IMG/VR virus record: IMGVR_UViG_3300044684_000111
Location: 1 to 22,634 of that record
Reading direction: 5' to 3' (one strand)
From: a virus
Length of the DNA: 22,634 nucleotides
The notes under the pieces were generated by a model. It did not search any database. It had not been told where the DNA came from and saw nothing but the letters and a program-made list of their open reading frames with translations. Within the stretch, counting starts at the first letter, position 1. Every line of letters begins with the position of its first letter. The translations under genes and the position numbers were made by a program. Below, piece by piece: positions 1 through 8,122 of the stretch.

Positions 1-782
1 GTGGCCGGGCTTCCAACAACCCGCGCCTCATGCCGCACTACGCCGCGATCGCGCATCCGTTCGTTATTGCGGACTTCGCCAATGCGTCGGACGTTAAGAC
101 GGCGTGGAGCTACAGCGACATCAACCGTCTCTACAACTTCGAGGTCGGTGAGTGGCGCGGCCTGCGCTTCTGCGAGAGCAACATGGTTCCGACGTGGACC
201 GGCGTTGCCACTCTCGGCGGCACTGCGGCCACCACGGGTTCGCTGGCGACCGGGACGTACTTTGTGCAGGTCACTGCTTCCGACACGCAGAACCAGTACG
301 AGAGCCGCGTCTATCAGGTCTCGACCGGAATCGCGGTTACGGGTCCAAACGGCTCTGTCACCGTCACTCTGCCCTCGCTTCCCGGGTTCACGTTCAACGT
401 GTACATCGGCACGACTTCGAGCCCGGCGAACCTTGGCCTCTGCGCCCTTGGTCCGACCTACGGCCCGCTGTCGGGACAGGCGACGCAGCTTGCCGGCGGC
501 CAGACGGTCACGATCACCGGAACCGGCGTCGCTCAGGTTCCTCCGGCGGCTCCTGCCACTGGCGTTACCGTCTACCCGACCTACGTGTTCGGGCGCGGCG
601 CCTACGGCCAGGTCAAGCTCGACAACGCGAAGTTCGCGCTGTTGAAGGACGCCGACAAGAGCGATCCGATGAACCAGATTCGGGTGCTGAGCTGGAAGCT
701 CATGTACTCGACCATCATCCTCAATACGACCTTCGCGGCGCGTATTGAGTCGTCGAGCGCAATCTCCGGCACGTTCGGCTGA
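1..782 (+). CDS. Major capsid protein, N4-gp56-like family (3' part, with inserted Ig-like domain)
   Basis: Partial at the window edge: the frame is open from nt 3, and the residues before the first ATG (nt 30) continue the protein sensibly, so that ATG is internal. The product would form the icosahedral shell. The C-terminal block from about nt 570 (VYPTYVFGRGAYGQVKLDN, then SDPMNQIRVLSWKLMYSTII and AARIE) resembles the end of N4-gp56-type major capsid proteins. The assignment rests on remembered family features, not a search. Between about nt 189 and 569 lies a ~125-residue Gly/Thr/Val-rich beta segment, resembling a bacterial Ig-like domain, set into the capsid fold. Stop TGA at 780-782 is followed by a hairpin terminator. 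Portal and terminase are expected upstream, outside the window. Confidence 0.75.
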   Translation, partial: GRASNNPRLMPHYAAIAHPFVIADFANASDVKTAWSYSDINRLYNFEVGEWRGLRFCESNMVPTWTGVATLGGTAATTGSLATGTYFVQVTASDTQNQYESRVYQVSTGIAVTGPNGSVTVTLPSLPGFTFNVYIGTTSSPANLGLCALGPTYGPLSGQATQLAGGQTVTITGTGVAQVPPAAPATGVTVYPTYVFGRGAYGQVKLDNAKFALLKDADKSDPMNQIRVLSWKLMYSTIILNTTFAARIESSSAISGTFG

Positions 783-798
783 TAGCGTTCCTTGGGGG

Positions 799-831
799 CT
801 GACGGGGCTAGGCAACTAGTCCCGTCAGTTT
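799..831 (+). terminator. Hairpin terminator after the capsid gene
   Basis: A 13-nt arm (799-811) pairs with 816-828 with one G-T wobble around a GCAA tetraloop (812-815), followed by TTTA. The stem is strong and the U-tract short, so termination may be partial. The position, 16 nt after the capsid stop, parallels the terminator that follows gene 10 in T7. Confidence 0.75.
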
Positions 832-912
832 ACTGCGCTTCACACTCTGCCCCTGATGTGTCATTGTCCGCGGCGGGGGCAATCCCGCTCCTGAACAACA
901 GACGAGACCCCA

Positions 913-1365
913 ATGGAAAACCTCGACACCGAAGCTCTGTTTGGAGATGGCGAGGAGGCCGGAACCGGCCCGCGCCCGATCCTGTCGAAAAAGGAAATCG
1001 AAGAGGCCAAGCGCATTGCCCGCGAGCGCGTTGCGAAAGCCCTTCAGGAAGCCGAGCGCGAGCGCATTATCGCCGACGAGATGGAGCGCCTGCGCCGCGA
1101 GGAAGGAAAGCGCACCGGAGCAGTTGACCAGGACGAGCCGGTTACGTTCACCGTCGACCTTGCCGAGTTCTCCGACCGCCTCCGCATCAACGGCAAAGAG
1201 TACTTCCACGGATACACGTACACAGAGCCGCGCCACGTCTTCAACTCGCTTCGCGAAATCATGTTCAAGGGGCACCTGCACCAGGCGAACCTCGACGGCA
1301 AAGACCTCTCGACCTTCTACCGCAGCAAGTCGCAGCCTCAACTCAGCGGGAAGGAGGCCGCGTAA
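913..1365 (+). CDS. Hypothetical phage protein, 150 aa
   Basis: No family recognised. Residues ~25-65 are a highly charged Glu/Arg/Ala-rich stretch likely to be one long helix. Residues ~75-140 look globular (FTVDLAEFSDRLRINGKEY, then FNSLREIMFKGHL). The start at 913 has only a weak purine-rich stretch (GACGAG, 901-906) in front. The stop TAA overlaps the next ATG as TAATG (1363-1367), so the two genes are probably translationally coupled. Its place between capsid and adaptor suggests a virion or assembly role, but this is context only. Confidence 0.7.
   Translation: MENLDTEALFGDGEEAGTGPRPILSKKEIEEAKRIARERVAKALQEAERERIIADEMERLRREEGKRTGAVDQDEPVTFTVDLAEFSDRLRINGKEYFHGYTYTEPRHVFNSLREIMFKGHLHQANLDGKDLSTFYRSKSQPQLSGKEAA
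1351..1357 (+). promoter_or_regulatory. Strong ribosome binding site
   Basis: AAGGAGG lies 7 nt before the ATG at 1365, inside the end of the preceding gene. It fixes the start of the 186-aa protein and is one of the best Shine-Dalgarno matches in the window. Confidence 0.7.
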
Positions 1366-1925
1366 TGGCGGAAGACATCGCCGCTCCCGCCCTCGGCTAC
1401 TCTATCCTTGCCAACCTCGGCGATGAGAAGCAGCTCACGGTGCAGTGCTTCGTTGATAGCGAGGAATCGCTGCCCTCTATCCACGCCAAGCTCGACAAGG
1501 CGATGGCCGTGGTTGATCGTCAGAAGGCGAAGTATCGCCTCAAAGACCTCGCCAAAGAGCTTGCCGAAACCGAGGCCGCTCTCGGCCGCCAGCAGGACGA
1601 CCTCGCGCGCATCGAGGATCAGTTCGTCGCGGGGCAGGAAGCTCGCGCAGAGCAGGTTCGCCAACTGGCGGAAGCCCGAGAGGAGATTGCCAAAGCGGCC
1701 TACGGCAAAGGCCGCTCCGGTCCTGTCGGCCACGACAAGCAGCGCTCCGAAGCTCTGAAAAAGCAGATCGAGCATCTCCGGGAGGAAGGTAATAAGGCCG
1801 AGGCCGAACGGGCACAGGCGCGGCAGAACATGGCCGTCAACATCGGCCGGTTCAACGACCATATCGAGAAGCTCGCCAAGCAGATTGACGAGTGCAACGC
1901 GCTCATCACGGGCGACGGAAGCTAG
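1365..1925 (+). CDS. Coiled-coil hypothetical phage protein, 186 aa
   Basis: Not recognised. After a short N-terminal region (~35 residues), residues ~40-110 and ~120-180 are dense in Ala/Glu/Lys/Arg/Gln with hydrophobic spacing typical of coiled coils (KDLAKELAETEAAL, LAEAREEIAKAA). A short Gly-rich hinge around residues 113-122 separates the two helices. It has a strong ribosome site and overlaps the previous stop by 1 nt. The adaptor gene follows 3 nt after its stop. An elongated structural or assembly protein is plausible. The usual scaffold position is upstream of the capsid gene, so a scaffold assignment is not supported. Confidence 0.75.
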   Translation: MAEDIAAPALGYSILANLGDEKQLTVQCFVDSEESLPSIHAKLDKAMAVVDRQKAKYRLKDLAKELAETEAALGRQQDDLARIEDQFVAGQEARAEQVRQLAEAREEIAKAAYGKGRSGPVGHDKQRSEALKKQIEHLREEGNKAEAERAQARQNMAVNIGRFNDHIEKLAKQIDECNALITGDGS

Positions 1926-1928
1926 GCT

Positions 1929-2627
1929 ATGCCGTTGCAGGCGCAACAGATTGTTTCGCTTGCGACACAGGCCGCAGGTGTGCCCGGCTTCACTTCGCAA
2001 GCCGGGCAGCTCCTCAACTCGATCCTGTCGGACCTCTGCCAGGGCTACGACTTCGACCTTGCGAAGAAGACGACGACGATCAACCTCGGAGCTTCGTCGG
2101 GGCCTTACAATCTCCCGAGCGACTACCTCAGGGCGCTCCGAGACGACATATTCTACACCTTCGACGGGGTGCCCTACCCGCTCGTCAACGTCGACCTCGC
2201 GGAGTACGATGGCTACCCGCAGCAGGCCGGGTTCAACGCCTACCCGCTGAACTACGCCACCGATATGTCGCAGTCGCCACCGGTCATGTACGTGTGGCCG
2301 CCGGCGAACGGGACGTTGCCGCTCACCGTCCGTTACTTCTGCCAAATGCCCGACATCGCGACGCCGGAGACCTCTTCCGTCGTGCCCTGGTTTCCGAACC
2401 AGAACTACCTCATCACTCGCCTTACCGGGGAGCTGATGCGAATTGCCGACGACGAGCGGACCGCACAGTTCCTCGGCGACGGACCCACTGGTGCGGAAGG
2501 AATCCTGCGCCGCTATCTCGACCTCAAGGACGACAAGGAGACGCGAGCAGCCCGAGTCACGCTCGACAAGCGGTTCTTCCGGCCCCGATGGGGCAGCTTG
2601 AAGAACACCAAGTCGATCGGGTTCTAG
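1929..2627 (+). CDS. Head-tail adaptor protein, 232 aa
   Basis: Likely forms the ring between portal and tail nozzle of a short-tailed phage. Evidence: about 230 residues; N-terminal helices that open with VSLATQAAGVPG and run into LLNSILSDLCQGYDFDL; a Tyr/Pro-rich middle (GPYNLPSDYLRAL and a VMYVWPPANGTLPLTVRYF strand pair); and a C-terminal helical part ending in an Arg-rich tail. This arrangement resembles the SU10/phiEco32-type adaptor family. The family call is from memory of such proteins. It starts 3 nt after the preceding stop with GGAAG 7 nt upstream, and the nozzle gene follows after 2 nt, which is the expected adaptor-nozzle order. Confidence 0.65.
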   Translation: MPLQAQQIVSLATQAAGVPGFTSQAGQLLNSILSDLCQGYDFDLAKKTTTINLGASSGPYNLPSDYLRALRDDIFYTFDGVPYPLVNVDLAEYDGYPQQAGFNAYPLNYATDMSQSPPVMYVWPPANGTLPLTVRYFCQMPDIATPETSSVVPWFPNQNYLITRLTGELMRIADDERTAQFLGDGPTGAEGILRRYLDLKDDKETRAARVTLDKRFFRPRWGSLKNTKSIGF

Positions 2628-2629
2628 TC

Positions 2630-5590
2630 GTGCCTCTCCGCAACAGGCAGGCGGTCACGATCCGGCCGCAAGGCGTGAGCGATGCACAGGACGGCACCAA
2701 CGCCTTTCCCGGCGCAATGGTGGCGCTTCAGAACCTTGTCCCGGCCTACCACACCGCGAGCGTGTTCGTACCTCGGCCGGCGGCGGTCAAGAAAATCGAC
2801 TTCACGAACTTCGGCTCGGGTGTTCTTGATCTTAATTTCGCAACACAATCCTATTCCAGCCAAGGGGTCAGTTACGCGCTCACCAGCTTGCCGGGATACT
2901 CGTACGCCCGCACAGGCTCGGTCGCTTATGCGAACGGCACTGTCGGGACCGCGATGCTCGACAACTTCGCCGCCAACGTTGCGCCCGTGGTGTCGAATGG
3001 AACCGGATATGAAGCCTACGGAGCCGAGACGAACTACGCCGTAGCGTCAGGCGATATTTCGTCCGCGTCGTGGACGGTATTTGGCGGTGCGGCGAAAGGT
3101 GTGGCCGATTCAGCCGTCGCTCCAGACGGAACCACGACCGCAGATGCGATCACCCTCGCTTCTGGAGGGACGCCGACAACAGCCAGTTCACAAATATATC
3201 AAAACGTCTCTCTCGCCGTAAGCACCACATACACGATTTCCGCCTACGTCAAGAGCAACACGGGCGCAAATCAGACGTTCAGGTTGAAGGGCAACGATAA
3301 CAGCATAGGCGATTATCTGTCTCCGGACCTTACTGCCACGACACAGTGGCAGAGATTCGTCTTTGTGTTCACTACCGCCGCCGGCGCGACGGGGTTTAAC
3401 GTGGCTTACAGTAATCCTGGAGATGGCTCAGCCACGAGCCTGAACGTGTGGGGCTTCCAGGTTCTGCAAGGGAATTTCCCTGACGGTGGCCCTGTCATTG
3501 CCACAACCACGGCGACAGCGAGCATCGGTGCGCCAACATTGAGCATGAGTTGTCCGAACGGCTCGTACACCGCGACTTACACTTTCGACGACAACTCGAC
3601 GCAGCAGATACCCACCACGATCAGTGGCGGCGTCTTCACCATGCCGACGCTAGGAACCTTGAACCGGGCGACTGTGAAGCATCTTCAGCTAGGATCGTCA
3701 AACCCCAACGGTATCGTCTCCGAGATGCTGGTGGTCGGGTCGCGCGTATACGGCATGGTGTCGTCGGCACAGTACGCAGGCAAGGACGAGCCGTTCTGCT
3801 TTGATTTATCGACTAATGCTTTTGTTCCGATTGCGGGGGTTACGAGTGCGCTGCTCCCCAACTCTCCGGCCTCCACCGGGGATTGGGTTCCGCCAGTGAT
3901 GCGGGCGGTGACGAACACTTACATTCTCTGCACCCATCCCGGTTTTCCCGGTGGCGCGTCGCCTTCGCCTTACTTCGGCTGGATAGACACAAGCGGCTAC
4001 AACCAAACGGTTATCGGCCAAATCACCAGCGGCTCGAATATCATTACGTCGCTCTACACGACGGTCGGTAACAGCGCCCCGATCCTTCAAGGGGTGCAGC
4101 CGGGGCAGCTCGTCACTCACGCCGATTTCCCGGCCGGAACCTACGTCGTCTCCTGCGCTGATGGGGCTTTCAGCGGCAACACGACCGGCAACACCCACGG
4201 TAACACGACGCTGGACGGCGTGGGGTCTACGACCGGGGTGCTGCCAGGTATGACGGTTAGCGGGCCGATGTTCGCCTCTGGAACCTACGTGGCTTCGGTA
4301 AGCGGCTCTGCCGTCACCTTGAGCCAGGCGGCGCTCGGAACCGCGACGGGAACAGCAGTAAACTTCTCCGGTGGCGGGTCTATCACGGTGAGCGCCAACG
4401 CGACGGCGAGCGCAGCCAACGCCACCATAACAATCTCCGGAGGCACCGTTTCCTCACCGCGATGGGGCGCAGGAAACTTTAATACCAACCAGCTCACTTC
4501 CGTTCCGAAGTGTTGTTACGGGTTCAACAGCCGCGCCTACGTGAGCGAAGGGCCGTACCTGGTCTACTCCGACCCACTAATGCCGCTTCAAGTGAGCTTC
4601 GCCACGCAAGCGGTACTCGTAGGTGACAGCACCGATATAACCGCGATCGCAGGGGTGCCGCTGGCCTCGCAGTTCATAGGCGGCGTTCAGCAATCCATGA
4701 CCGTCTTTAAGGGCGCGGGAACGCTCTACCAGGTCACGGGTGACGCTGCCTCGGGGAACCTGTCGATTAATGCCGTGGCGGGATCCGTAGGGACGCTGGC
4801 GCCGCGCTCGATCGTTGGCATTCCGAACGGCCTCATGTTCATGGCGGTTGACGGTTTGAGGATGCTCGGGCCGACCGGCTCGCTTTCCGACCCCCTCAAT
4901 ACCGATGGCCGCGGCGTAGCAACTCCGTTCCTGAACGCGCTTTACCCGTCGAGGATAGTCTCCGCCTACTCGGAAGACATTTACCGGGTGACGACGCAGG
5001 ACGCTTCGCAGTCCGGCAACCCGATGAGCGAGTACTGGTTCAGCATAAGTGGCAACCGGTGGACCGGGCCCCATACGATCCCCTGCCGGGCGGCCTCGGG
5101 CTACCCGGCAGGCGGCTCGTTCCTTGTCGTTCCGTTCAACGTTAACGCGCAGATTTGGCAGAGCGACGCAATCCCCAACTACAGCTCGGGGTACACCGAG
5201 AACGGCACCCGGCTTCAATGCGAGTACCGCACTGTACTTCTCCCTGACAACCAGGCGGGGCGGTGGAACAAGATCAACCAGGCCACACTGGTCGTCTCGT
5301 TGGCGAACGCCGACACTGTGAACGTACAGGTCGACGACGACCGGGGCGACATTCTCGGCGCCTGCTCCTTCAACGGACAAGCAGGCGTCGCGTCGCAGTG
5401 GGGGTCTTTTTTGTGGGGTGCCGGAACGTGGGGCGCTCCGGTCTCCCCCATGCGCGAGTATTTCCTGAATTTTCCGAACCCACTGGTGTTCCGGCAGGCC
5501 CGCTGCACCGCGACCTTTCAAGCCTCCTCGGGGCAGGCGATCGGCAACCTCTACACCGTGATCCAGCCCGTCAACATGAACGACGTGTGA
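2630..5590 (+). CDS. Tail nozzle (stabilisation-type) protein with inserted carbohydrate-binding-like and repeat modules, 986 aa
   Basis: Probably the nozzle at the distal end of the short tail. The start is GTG at 2630 (VPLRNRQAVTIRPQG), 2 nt after the adaptor stop. The frame stays open upstream inside the adaptor, but that reading is out of frame with a convincing gene. Residues 1-52 and ~360-460 plus ~610-986 carry the nozzle-like beta-propeller sequence (SRAYVSEGPYLVYSD, IPNGLMFMAVDGLRML, ISGNRWTGPHTIP). Residues ~54-283 are an insert of the type found on phage fibres: a short lead, then TNYAVAS...SSASW, VAPDGTTTADAITL and YTISAYVKSN, resembling a carbohydrate-binding jelly roll. Residues ~464-605 hold two copies of a Gly/Thr/Val repeat (PGQLVTHADFPAGTYVVS and PGMTVSGPMFASGTYVAS). 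The protein is much larger than a bare nozzle. Confidence 0.7.
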   Translation: MPLRNRQAVTIRPQGVSDAQDGTNAFPGAMVALQNLVPAYHTASVFVPRPAAVKKIDFTNFGSGVLDLNFATQSYSSQGVSYALTSLPGYSYARTGSVAYANGTVGTAMLDNFAANVAPVVSNGTGYEAYGAETNYAVASGDISSASWTVFGGAAKGVADSAVAPDGTTTADAITLASGGTPTTASSQIYQNVSLAVSTTYTISAYVKSNTGANQTFRLKGNDNSIGDYLSPDLTATTQWQRFVFVFTTAAGATGFNVAYSNPGDGSATSLNVWGFQVLQGNFPDGGPVIATTTATASIGAPTLSMSCPNGSYTATYTFDDNSTQQIPTTISGGVFTMPTLGTLNRATVKHLQLGSSNPNGIVSEMLVVGSRVYGMVSSAQYAGKDEPFCFDLSTNAFVPIAGVTSALLPNSPASTGDWVPPVMRAVTNTYILCTHPGFPGGASPSPYFGWIDTSGYNQTVIGQITSGSNIITSLYTTVGNSAPILQGVQPGQLVTHADFPAGTYVVSCADGAFSGNTTGNTHGNTTLDGVGSTTGVLPGMTVSGPMFASGTYVASVSGSAVTLSQAALGTATGTAVNFSGGGSITVSANATASAANATITISGGTVSSPRWGAGNFNTNQLTSVPKCCYGFNSRAYVSEGPYLVYSDPLMPLQVSFATQAVLVGDSTDITAIAGVPLASQFIGGVQQSMTVFKGAGTLYQVTGDAASGNLSINAVAGSVGTLAPRSIVGIPNGLMFMAVDGLRMLGPTGSLSDPLNTDGRGVATPFLNALYPSRIVSAYSEDIYRVTTQDASQSGNPMSEYWFSISGNRWTGPHTIPCRAASGYPAGGSFLVVPFNVNAQIWQSDAIPNYSSGYTENGTRLQCEYRTVLLPDNQAGRWNKINQATLVVSLANADTVNVQVDDDRGDILGACSFNGQAGVASQWGSFLWGAGTWGAPVSPMREYFLNFPNPLVFRQARCTATFQASSGQAIGNLYTVIQPVNMNDV

Positions 5591-5597
5591 GAAGACA

Positions 5598-6770
5598 ATG
5601 GCAATAGCAAACGGCCTCGCGCTCCCGAACCCGCTCTCCAACGGCACCACGGCCGATGCCGTCCCTGTCATGGCGGATCTCAACTACTTGCTCACCGCGC
5701 TCAATCGCGCGCTGCTCGACCAGGGCGGCACGGCGGGAATTAACGCGAACTCGACACAGATTCACAACCTCGCCAACGGCACCGCCGGGAACGACGCGGT
5801 GAACTTGTCGCAGCTTCAGGTTTACCTGCCTCTTGCCGGGGGGGCGCTTACCGGGGGGCTCACCGGCACCACGCTAAACCTAAGCTCCACGCTTGGAGTG
5901 ACAGGGGCGGCGACGCTCGCAACGCTCACTGCCTCCGGCCTAATTACCGCAAACGCCGGAGTGAGCGGCACCACTGCGACGTGGAGCGGAGCTGTTACCG
6001 CAAACGGCGGAATCACCACCACGTCGCTAAATGCGTCGGGTTTGTTGACGGCCGGCGCTAATCTGCTTCTCAGCGTGAACAGCTCCTTGCTTCAGTTCAC
6101 CGACCTTTCTGGAACCCACCCCTATTTCATAAGTCAGAACGACAACAATTTCGCTTTTTACGGGACCGACGCGACCGGCAATCCGCGTATCATTTGGTGG
6201 GTCGGGATGCGTAGCAGCACGTCCGTGTTTCAGGTGAATCCGGGCGCACAGCTTAACAGCACTCTCTCGGTCACTGGAGCGACGGCAGTAGCCGCATTGA
6301 CGGCCTCGGGGCTCATCACGGGCAACGCCGGGTTCAGCGGCACGACTTTGAGCCTATCGGGCGCGGCGACTTTGAGCGGCGGCGGCACCTCGACTACGCC
6401 GAGCGCTGGCGACAACAGCACCAAGATTGCCACCACGGCCTTCGTGCAGACATCCAGGGCCCCTAACGTACAGTCGGTTACATCGGCAGGAACGGTCACG
6501 CCGACGTTCTCGAACGACGCGGTGGACATCACCGCGCAGGCTGCGGCGCTCACGCTCGCCAATCCGAGCGGGACAGCGGTGAACGATTGGGGCTGGCTGA
6601 TCCGCATTGTCGACAATGGCACCCCGCAGACGATTGCCTACGGTACTCAGTACGTCGGGATCGGCTTCACCCTTCCTTCGACCACCGTGGCCGGAAAGGC
6701 ATTGGTGCTCGGGTGCGTCTGGAATGCGAACAAGACCCGCGTCGAGGTCGTCAGCATGGCGCAAGAATAA
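5598..6770 (+). CDS. Tail fibre protein with repeats, 390 aa
   Basis: Likely receptor-binding or fibre shaft protein. Residues 1-78 are a virion-attachment-like head ending in QIHNLANGTAGNDAVNLSQL, a motif seen at the start of many phage fibres. Residues 97-137 and 221-261 are two copies of one Ser/Thr/Gly/Ala-rich repeat (STLGVTGAATLATLTASG versus STLSVTGATAVAALTASG), typical of a trimeric beta shaft. Between them is a distinct segment with FISQNDNNFAFYGTDATG. PSAGDNSTKIATTAFVQ (269-285) is a recurrent fibre motif. The C-terminal ~100 residues are beta-rich. ATG at 5598 follows the nozzle stop by 7 nt; stop TAA overlaps the next ATG (TAATG). Confidence 0.75.
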   Translation: MAIANGLALPNPLSNGTTADAVPVMADLNYLLTALNRALLDQGGTAGINANSTQIHNLANGTAGNDAVNLSQLQVYLPLAGGALTGGLTGTTLNLSSTLGVTGAATLATLTASGLITANAGVSGTTATWSGAVTANGGITTTSLNASGLLTAGANLLLSVNSSLLQFTDLSGTHPYFISQNDNNFAFYGTDATGNPRIIWWVGMRSSTSVFQVNPGAQLNSTLSVTGATAVAALTASGLITGNAGFSGTTLSLSGAATLSGGGTSTTPSAGDNSTKIATTAFVQTSRAPNVQSVTSAGTVTPTFSNDAVDITAQAAALTLANPSGTAVNDWGWLIRIVDNGTPQTIAYGTQYVGIGFTLPSTTVAGKALVLGCVWNANKTRVEVVSMAQE

Positions 6771-7153
6771 TGATCCCGCGACGCGCCATGTTCGCCTCTC
6801 CGGGGCGTGTAAACATCTTCAACGCTACCGTCAGCGCGTCGGGTGCCGGGGCGCAGGGTGTGAGCTACACTTTGTCCAGCACCGGGCAGGGGTCGGGAAC
6901 GGGCATAGCGAACTGGACCTGGCTGATTCAGGGGCTGCCCGCGAACTTCCAGGCCAAGGCGACCCTTATCAGCGGTACGCAGGGGGGCGGCACGTATGGC
7001 TCCTGGGTGTCGCTCTCGACGAGTCCGAATTGGGGCCTCACCGAAAGTTTGGTCGGTACGCTCACCAACGTCACTCAGATACAAATCCGGAACAACAACG
7101 GGGCGATCATCGCCACCGCCAATATCACCATGACCGCAACGAGAACGTCATAG
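6770..7153 (+). CDS. Small beta-rich fibre-associated protein, 127 aa
   Basis: Not recognised at family level. The start is the ATG at 6770, overlapping the fibre stop by 1 nt; longer readings upstream run inside the fibre gene. The protein is Gly/Ser/Thr/Asn-rich with alternating hydrophobic residues and two Trp-containing strands (GIANWTWLIQGLPANFQAK, TSPNWGLTESLVGTLT), ending in TANITMTATRTS. This composition suits an all-beta virion surface protein or fibre partner. No catalytic motif is seen. Position directly after the fibre and before the lysis genes supports a tail role. Confidence 0.65.
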   Translation: MIPRRAMFASPGRVNIFNATVSASGAGAQGVSYTLSSTGQGSGTGIANWTWLIQGLPANFQAKATLISGTQGGGTYGSWVSLSTSPNWGLTESLVGTLTNVTQIQIRNNNGAIIATANITMTATRTS

Positions 7154-7164
7154 GAGTACCGTGG

Positions 7165-7413
7165 GTGGACATCGCGTCTTTGATAAAGTCCCTCTCCGAC
7201 TTCGGCGGCCTCGGGATCGTCATTGCGTTCCTCATCTGGTGGAATGTCCGGTGCGACCGCCAGCGCGAGAAGTCTTACGAAGCGCATCTCGCAGAGAAGC
7301 GGCTCGAAGACGAGCGGCGCCTTGCCTACGACAAGGAGCGCCTCGCGATGGATCGAGAGCTTTCCGCGAGTCTCCAGGCACTCACATCTGCAATCCAGGC
7401 TCGGGGGAGATGA
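7165..7413 (+). CDS. Single-span membrane protein of the lysis cassette (holin- or inner-spanin-like), 82 aa
   Basis: Start is GTG at 7165, preceded by AGGAG (7152-7156) at 8 nt spacing. Residues ~13-27 (DFGGLGIVIAFLIWWNV) form one membrane span. The remaining ~55 residues are very charged and helical (KSYEAHLAEKRLEDERRLAY), a probable coiled coil. A small N-terminally anchored protein just before an endolysin fits either a holin or an inner-membrane spanin; the sequence alone does not decide. It lies in a frame where a longer ORF opens upstream inside the previous gene; that extension is a shadow. Its stop overlaps the next ATG (ATGA at 7410-7413). Confidence 0.65.
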   Translation: MDIASLIKSLSDFGGLGIVIAFLIWWNVRCDRQREKSYEAHLAEKRLEDERRLAYDKERLAMDRELSASLQALTSAIQARGR

Positions 7414-7598
7414 TGATTTCGCAAGAGCATTTCGACGCTCTCAAGTCGATCCAGCAGGAAGCGAAGAACCTAACACTCGCCTGCACCACGATAACCGGCG
7501 CGGCGGCGCTCATCCACCAGTCGTTCGACCGCGAGGCGTCGCCTCGATTGTCACCAACCGAAGAGGCCCTTGTGGGTAAGTTGAGGCGCGTAAAATGA
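7410..7598 (+). CDS. Small hypothetical protein in the lysis cassette, 62 aa
   Basis: Begins MMISQEHFDALKSIQQEA and ends EEALVGKLRRVK. ATG at 7410 overlaps the previous stop by 4 nt and has a GGGGGAGA ribosome site directly upstream. The stop TGA overlaps the endolysin ATG in the same way (ATGA at 7595-7598), so three lysis-region genes are stop-start coupled. A mildly hydrophobic stretch at ~22-36 (TLACTTITGAAALIH) could be amphipathic rather than spanning. No family recognised; a regulator of lysis is possible but unproven. Confidence 0.6.
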   Translation: MMISQEHFDALKSIQQEAKNLTLACTTITGAAALIHQSFDREASPRLSPTEEALVGKLRRVK

Positions 7599-8122
7599 AT
7601 AGCAATTTCGAGGCATCGCTCGCCGCACTGGAAAGCGCTCGCGATGAAGGCGGCTACGTCAACAATCCGCACGATACCGGCGGCGCGACCAACCACGGAA
7701 TTACGCAGGCGACCTACGATAAGTACCGGCAGTCGCATGGGCTCTTGAAGCAGGACGTTCGCGACATCACCCAGGAGGAAGCGGCCGCGATATACAACAG
7801 CGGCTACTGGCTTCCCGCCTACTGCAACGAGCTTCCGGTCGGCGTCGACTTCTGCGTGTTCGACTTCGCAGTGAACAGCGGCGTCTACCGCTCGGTGTTC
7901 TGCCTCCAGCAAGTCGTCGGCGCACTTCAGGACGGGCAGGTAGGGCCGAAGACACTGGCGGCAGTGGCCGCTATGACGCCGGCCGACATCATAGACGGTG
8001 TGTGCAACGCGCGGATGCGCTTCCTTGAGGGGCGCTGGAATTTCAGCATATTTGGTGATGGCTGGAAAAACCGTGTCGATTTTGTGCGGGAGACCGCAAA
8101 GCAAATGGCGGGCGCCCCATGA
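7595..8122 (+). CDS. Endolysin, glycoside hydrolase family 108 type (N-acetylmuramidase), 175 aa
   Basis: Predicted to cut the glycan backbone of peptidoglycan at lysis. The N-terminal signature DEGGYVNNPHDTGGATNHGIT (residues 17-37) matches the GH108 pattern, with Glu18 as the expected catalytic acid. The family's C-terminal peptidoglycan-binding-like region follows: FDFAVNSG near residue 90, and DGQVGPKTLAAV around 114-125. Length near 175 residues is usual for this family. No signal peptide is seen, so it would depend on the holin. It overlaps its neighbours by 4 nt on both sides (upstream ATGA; next ATG at 8119). Confidence 0.88.
   Translation: MNSNFEASLAALESARDEGGYVNNPHDTGGATNHGITQATYDKYRQSHGLLKQDVRDITQEEAAAIYNSGYWLPAYCNELPVGVDFCVFDFAVNSGVYRSVFCLQQVVGALQDGQVGPKTLAAVAAMTPADIIDGVCNARMRFLEGRWNFSIFGDGWKNRVDFVRETAKQMAGAP

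Noticed and set aside
873-888. Hairpin GCGGG/CCCGC before the 150-aa gene
   Set aside because: Weak 5-bp stem with no U-tract; likely chance in GC-rich DNA.
1338-2345. Minus-strand ORF (335 codons) opposite the coiled-coil and adaptor genes
   Set aside because: Composition of a shadow frame; it spans two well-supported coupled plus-strand genes.
1892-2629. Upstream extension of the nozzle ORF through the adaptor gene
   Set aside because: The extension has the Arg/Ala/His-rich look of a wrong frame; GTG at 2630 begins the credible protein.
4577-5683. Long minus-strand ORF (368 codons) opposite the nozzle gene
   Set aside because: Arg/Val/Pro/His-rich reading typical of the antisense of a GC-rich gene; the plus frame has clear protein features.
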